This document shows positions 64,000 through 64,000 of a DNA stretch of 64,000 bases, one piece after another. Positions within the stretch are counted from its first letter, which is position 1; the number at the start of each line of letters is the position of its first letter. This DNA comes from Egicoccus sp. AB-alg6-2 (lineage in GTDB: Bacteria > Actinomycetota > Nitriliruptoria > Nitriliruptorales > Nitriliruptoraceae), in the NCBI RefSeq assembly GCF_041821025.1, contig NZ_JBGUAY010000004.1, forward strand, positions 186,001 through 250,000, given 5' to 3'. A program made the translations under genes and the position numbers. Under the pieces are notes generated by a model. It had not been told where the DNA came from and did not search any database. It worked only from the letters and a program-made list of their open reading frames with translations.

Positions 64000-64000
64000 A

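Overview
The window is very GC-rich bacterial chromosome with dense, interleaved genes on both strands. Frequent GTG and TTG starts, many 4-base stop/start overlaps, WhiA, a SARP-type regulator, a large LuxR-type regulator and the block uvrC-rapZ-yvcK-whiA-gap-pgk-tpiA all point to an actinobacterium. Acidic low-complexity linkers in its lipoproteins suggest a salt- or alkali-tolerant, deep-branching lineage such as the Nitriliruptoria, but that placement is a guess. I see no transposase, phage gene, CRISPR array or rRNA; there is one tRNA (Leu-GAG).

Region by region. 1-2.4 kb: the 3' part of an alpha-glucan phosphorylase facing a Sua5 tRNA-modification gene. 2.4-9.7 kb (minus): a signalling operon made of a 1649-residue soluble poly-HAMP hybrid histidine kinase, CheR, a receiver-less CheB and a lone receiver. 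9.9-21.7 kb: a lipoprotein, a flavin monooxygenase, then a CHAT protease, a caspase-like protease, a cyclic-nucleotide-binding protein and a nucleotide cyclase/AAA/repeat protein, arranged head-to-head and tail-to-tail. 21.8-29.3 kb (plus): a 55-residue protein, a 1164-residue SARP-AAA regulator, an AhpD-like protein, a 60-residue protein, a membrane methyltransferase-like protein and an unusual alpha/beta-hydrolase/glycosyltransferase fusion. 29.3-32.5 kb (minus): a SAM methyltransferase, a GNAT and a LuxR-type regulator.

32.7-37.4 kb (plus): a translationally coupled five-gene lipid/meroterpenoid operon of UbiA prenyltransferase, geranylgeranyl-reductase-like flavoprotein, type III polyketide synthase, ICMT-type methyltransferase and a second flavoprotein. 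It is followed on the other strand by tRNA-Leu with its own promoter and terminator. 37.7-39.9 kb (minus): secG and an oligopeptide-type substrate-binding lipoprotein with an odd 90-residue acidic insertion. 40-44 kb: a BlaI/M56 pair, an MFS exporter and a small PH-like membrane protein. 44.2-50.3 kb (plus): a complete Dpp/Opp-type ABC importer. 50.3-61.9 kb (minus): the glycolytic and envelope block uvrC-rapZ-yvcK-whiA-gap-pgk-(two ABC exporter half-transporters)-tpiA. 62-64 kb: an MscS channel and the C-terminal end of an SLH-domain surface protein that runs off the window.

The two parts that most resemble undescribed systems are the CHAT/caspase/cyclic-nucleotide neighbourhood (11.8-21.7 kb) and the UbiA/GGR/type III PKS/ICMT/FAD operon (32.7-37.4 kb). 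The poly-HAMP kinase coupled to CheB/CheR without any chemoreceptor is a third. All assignments come from reading motifs by eye; no database search was run.
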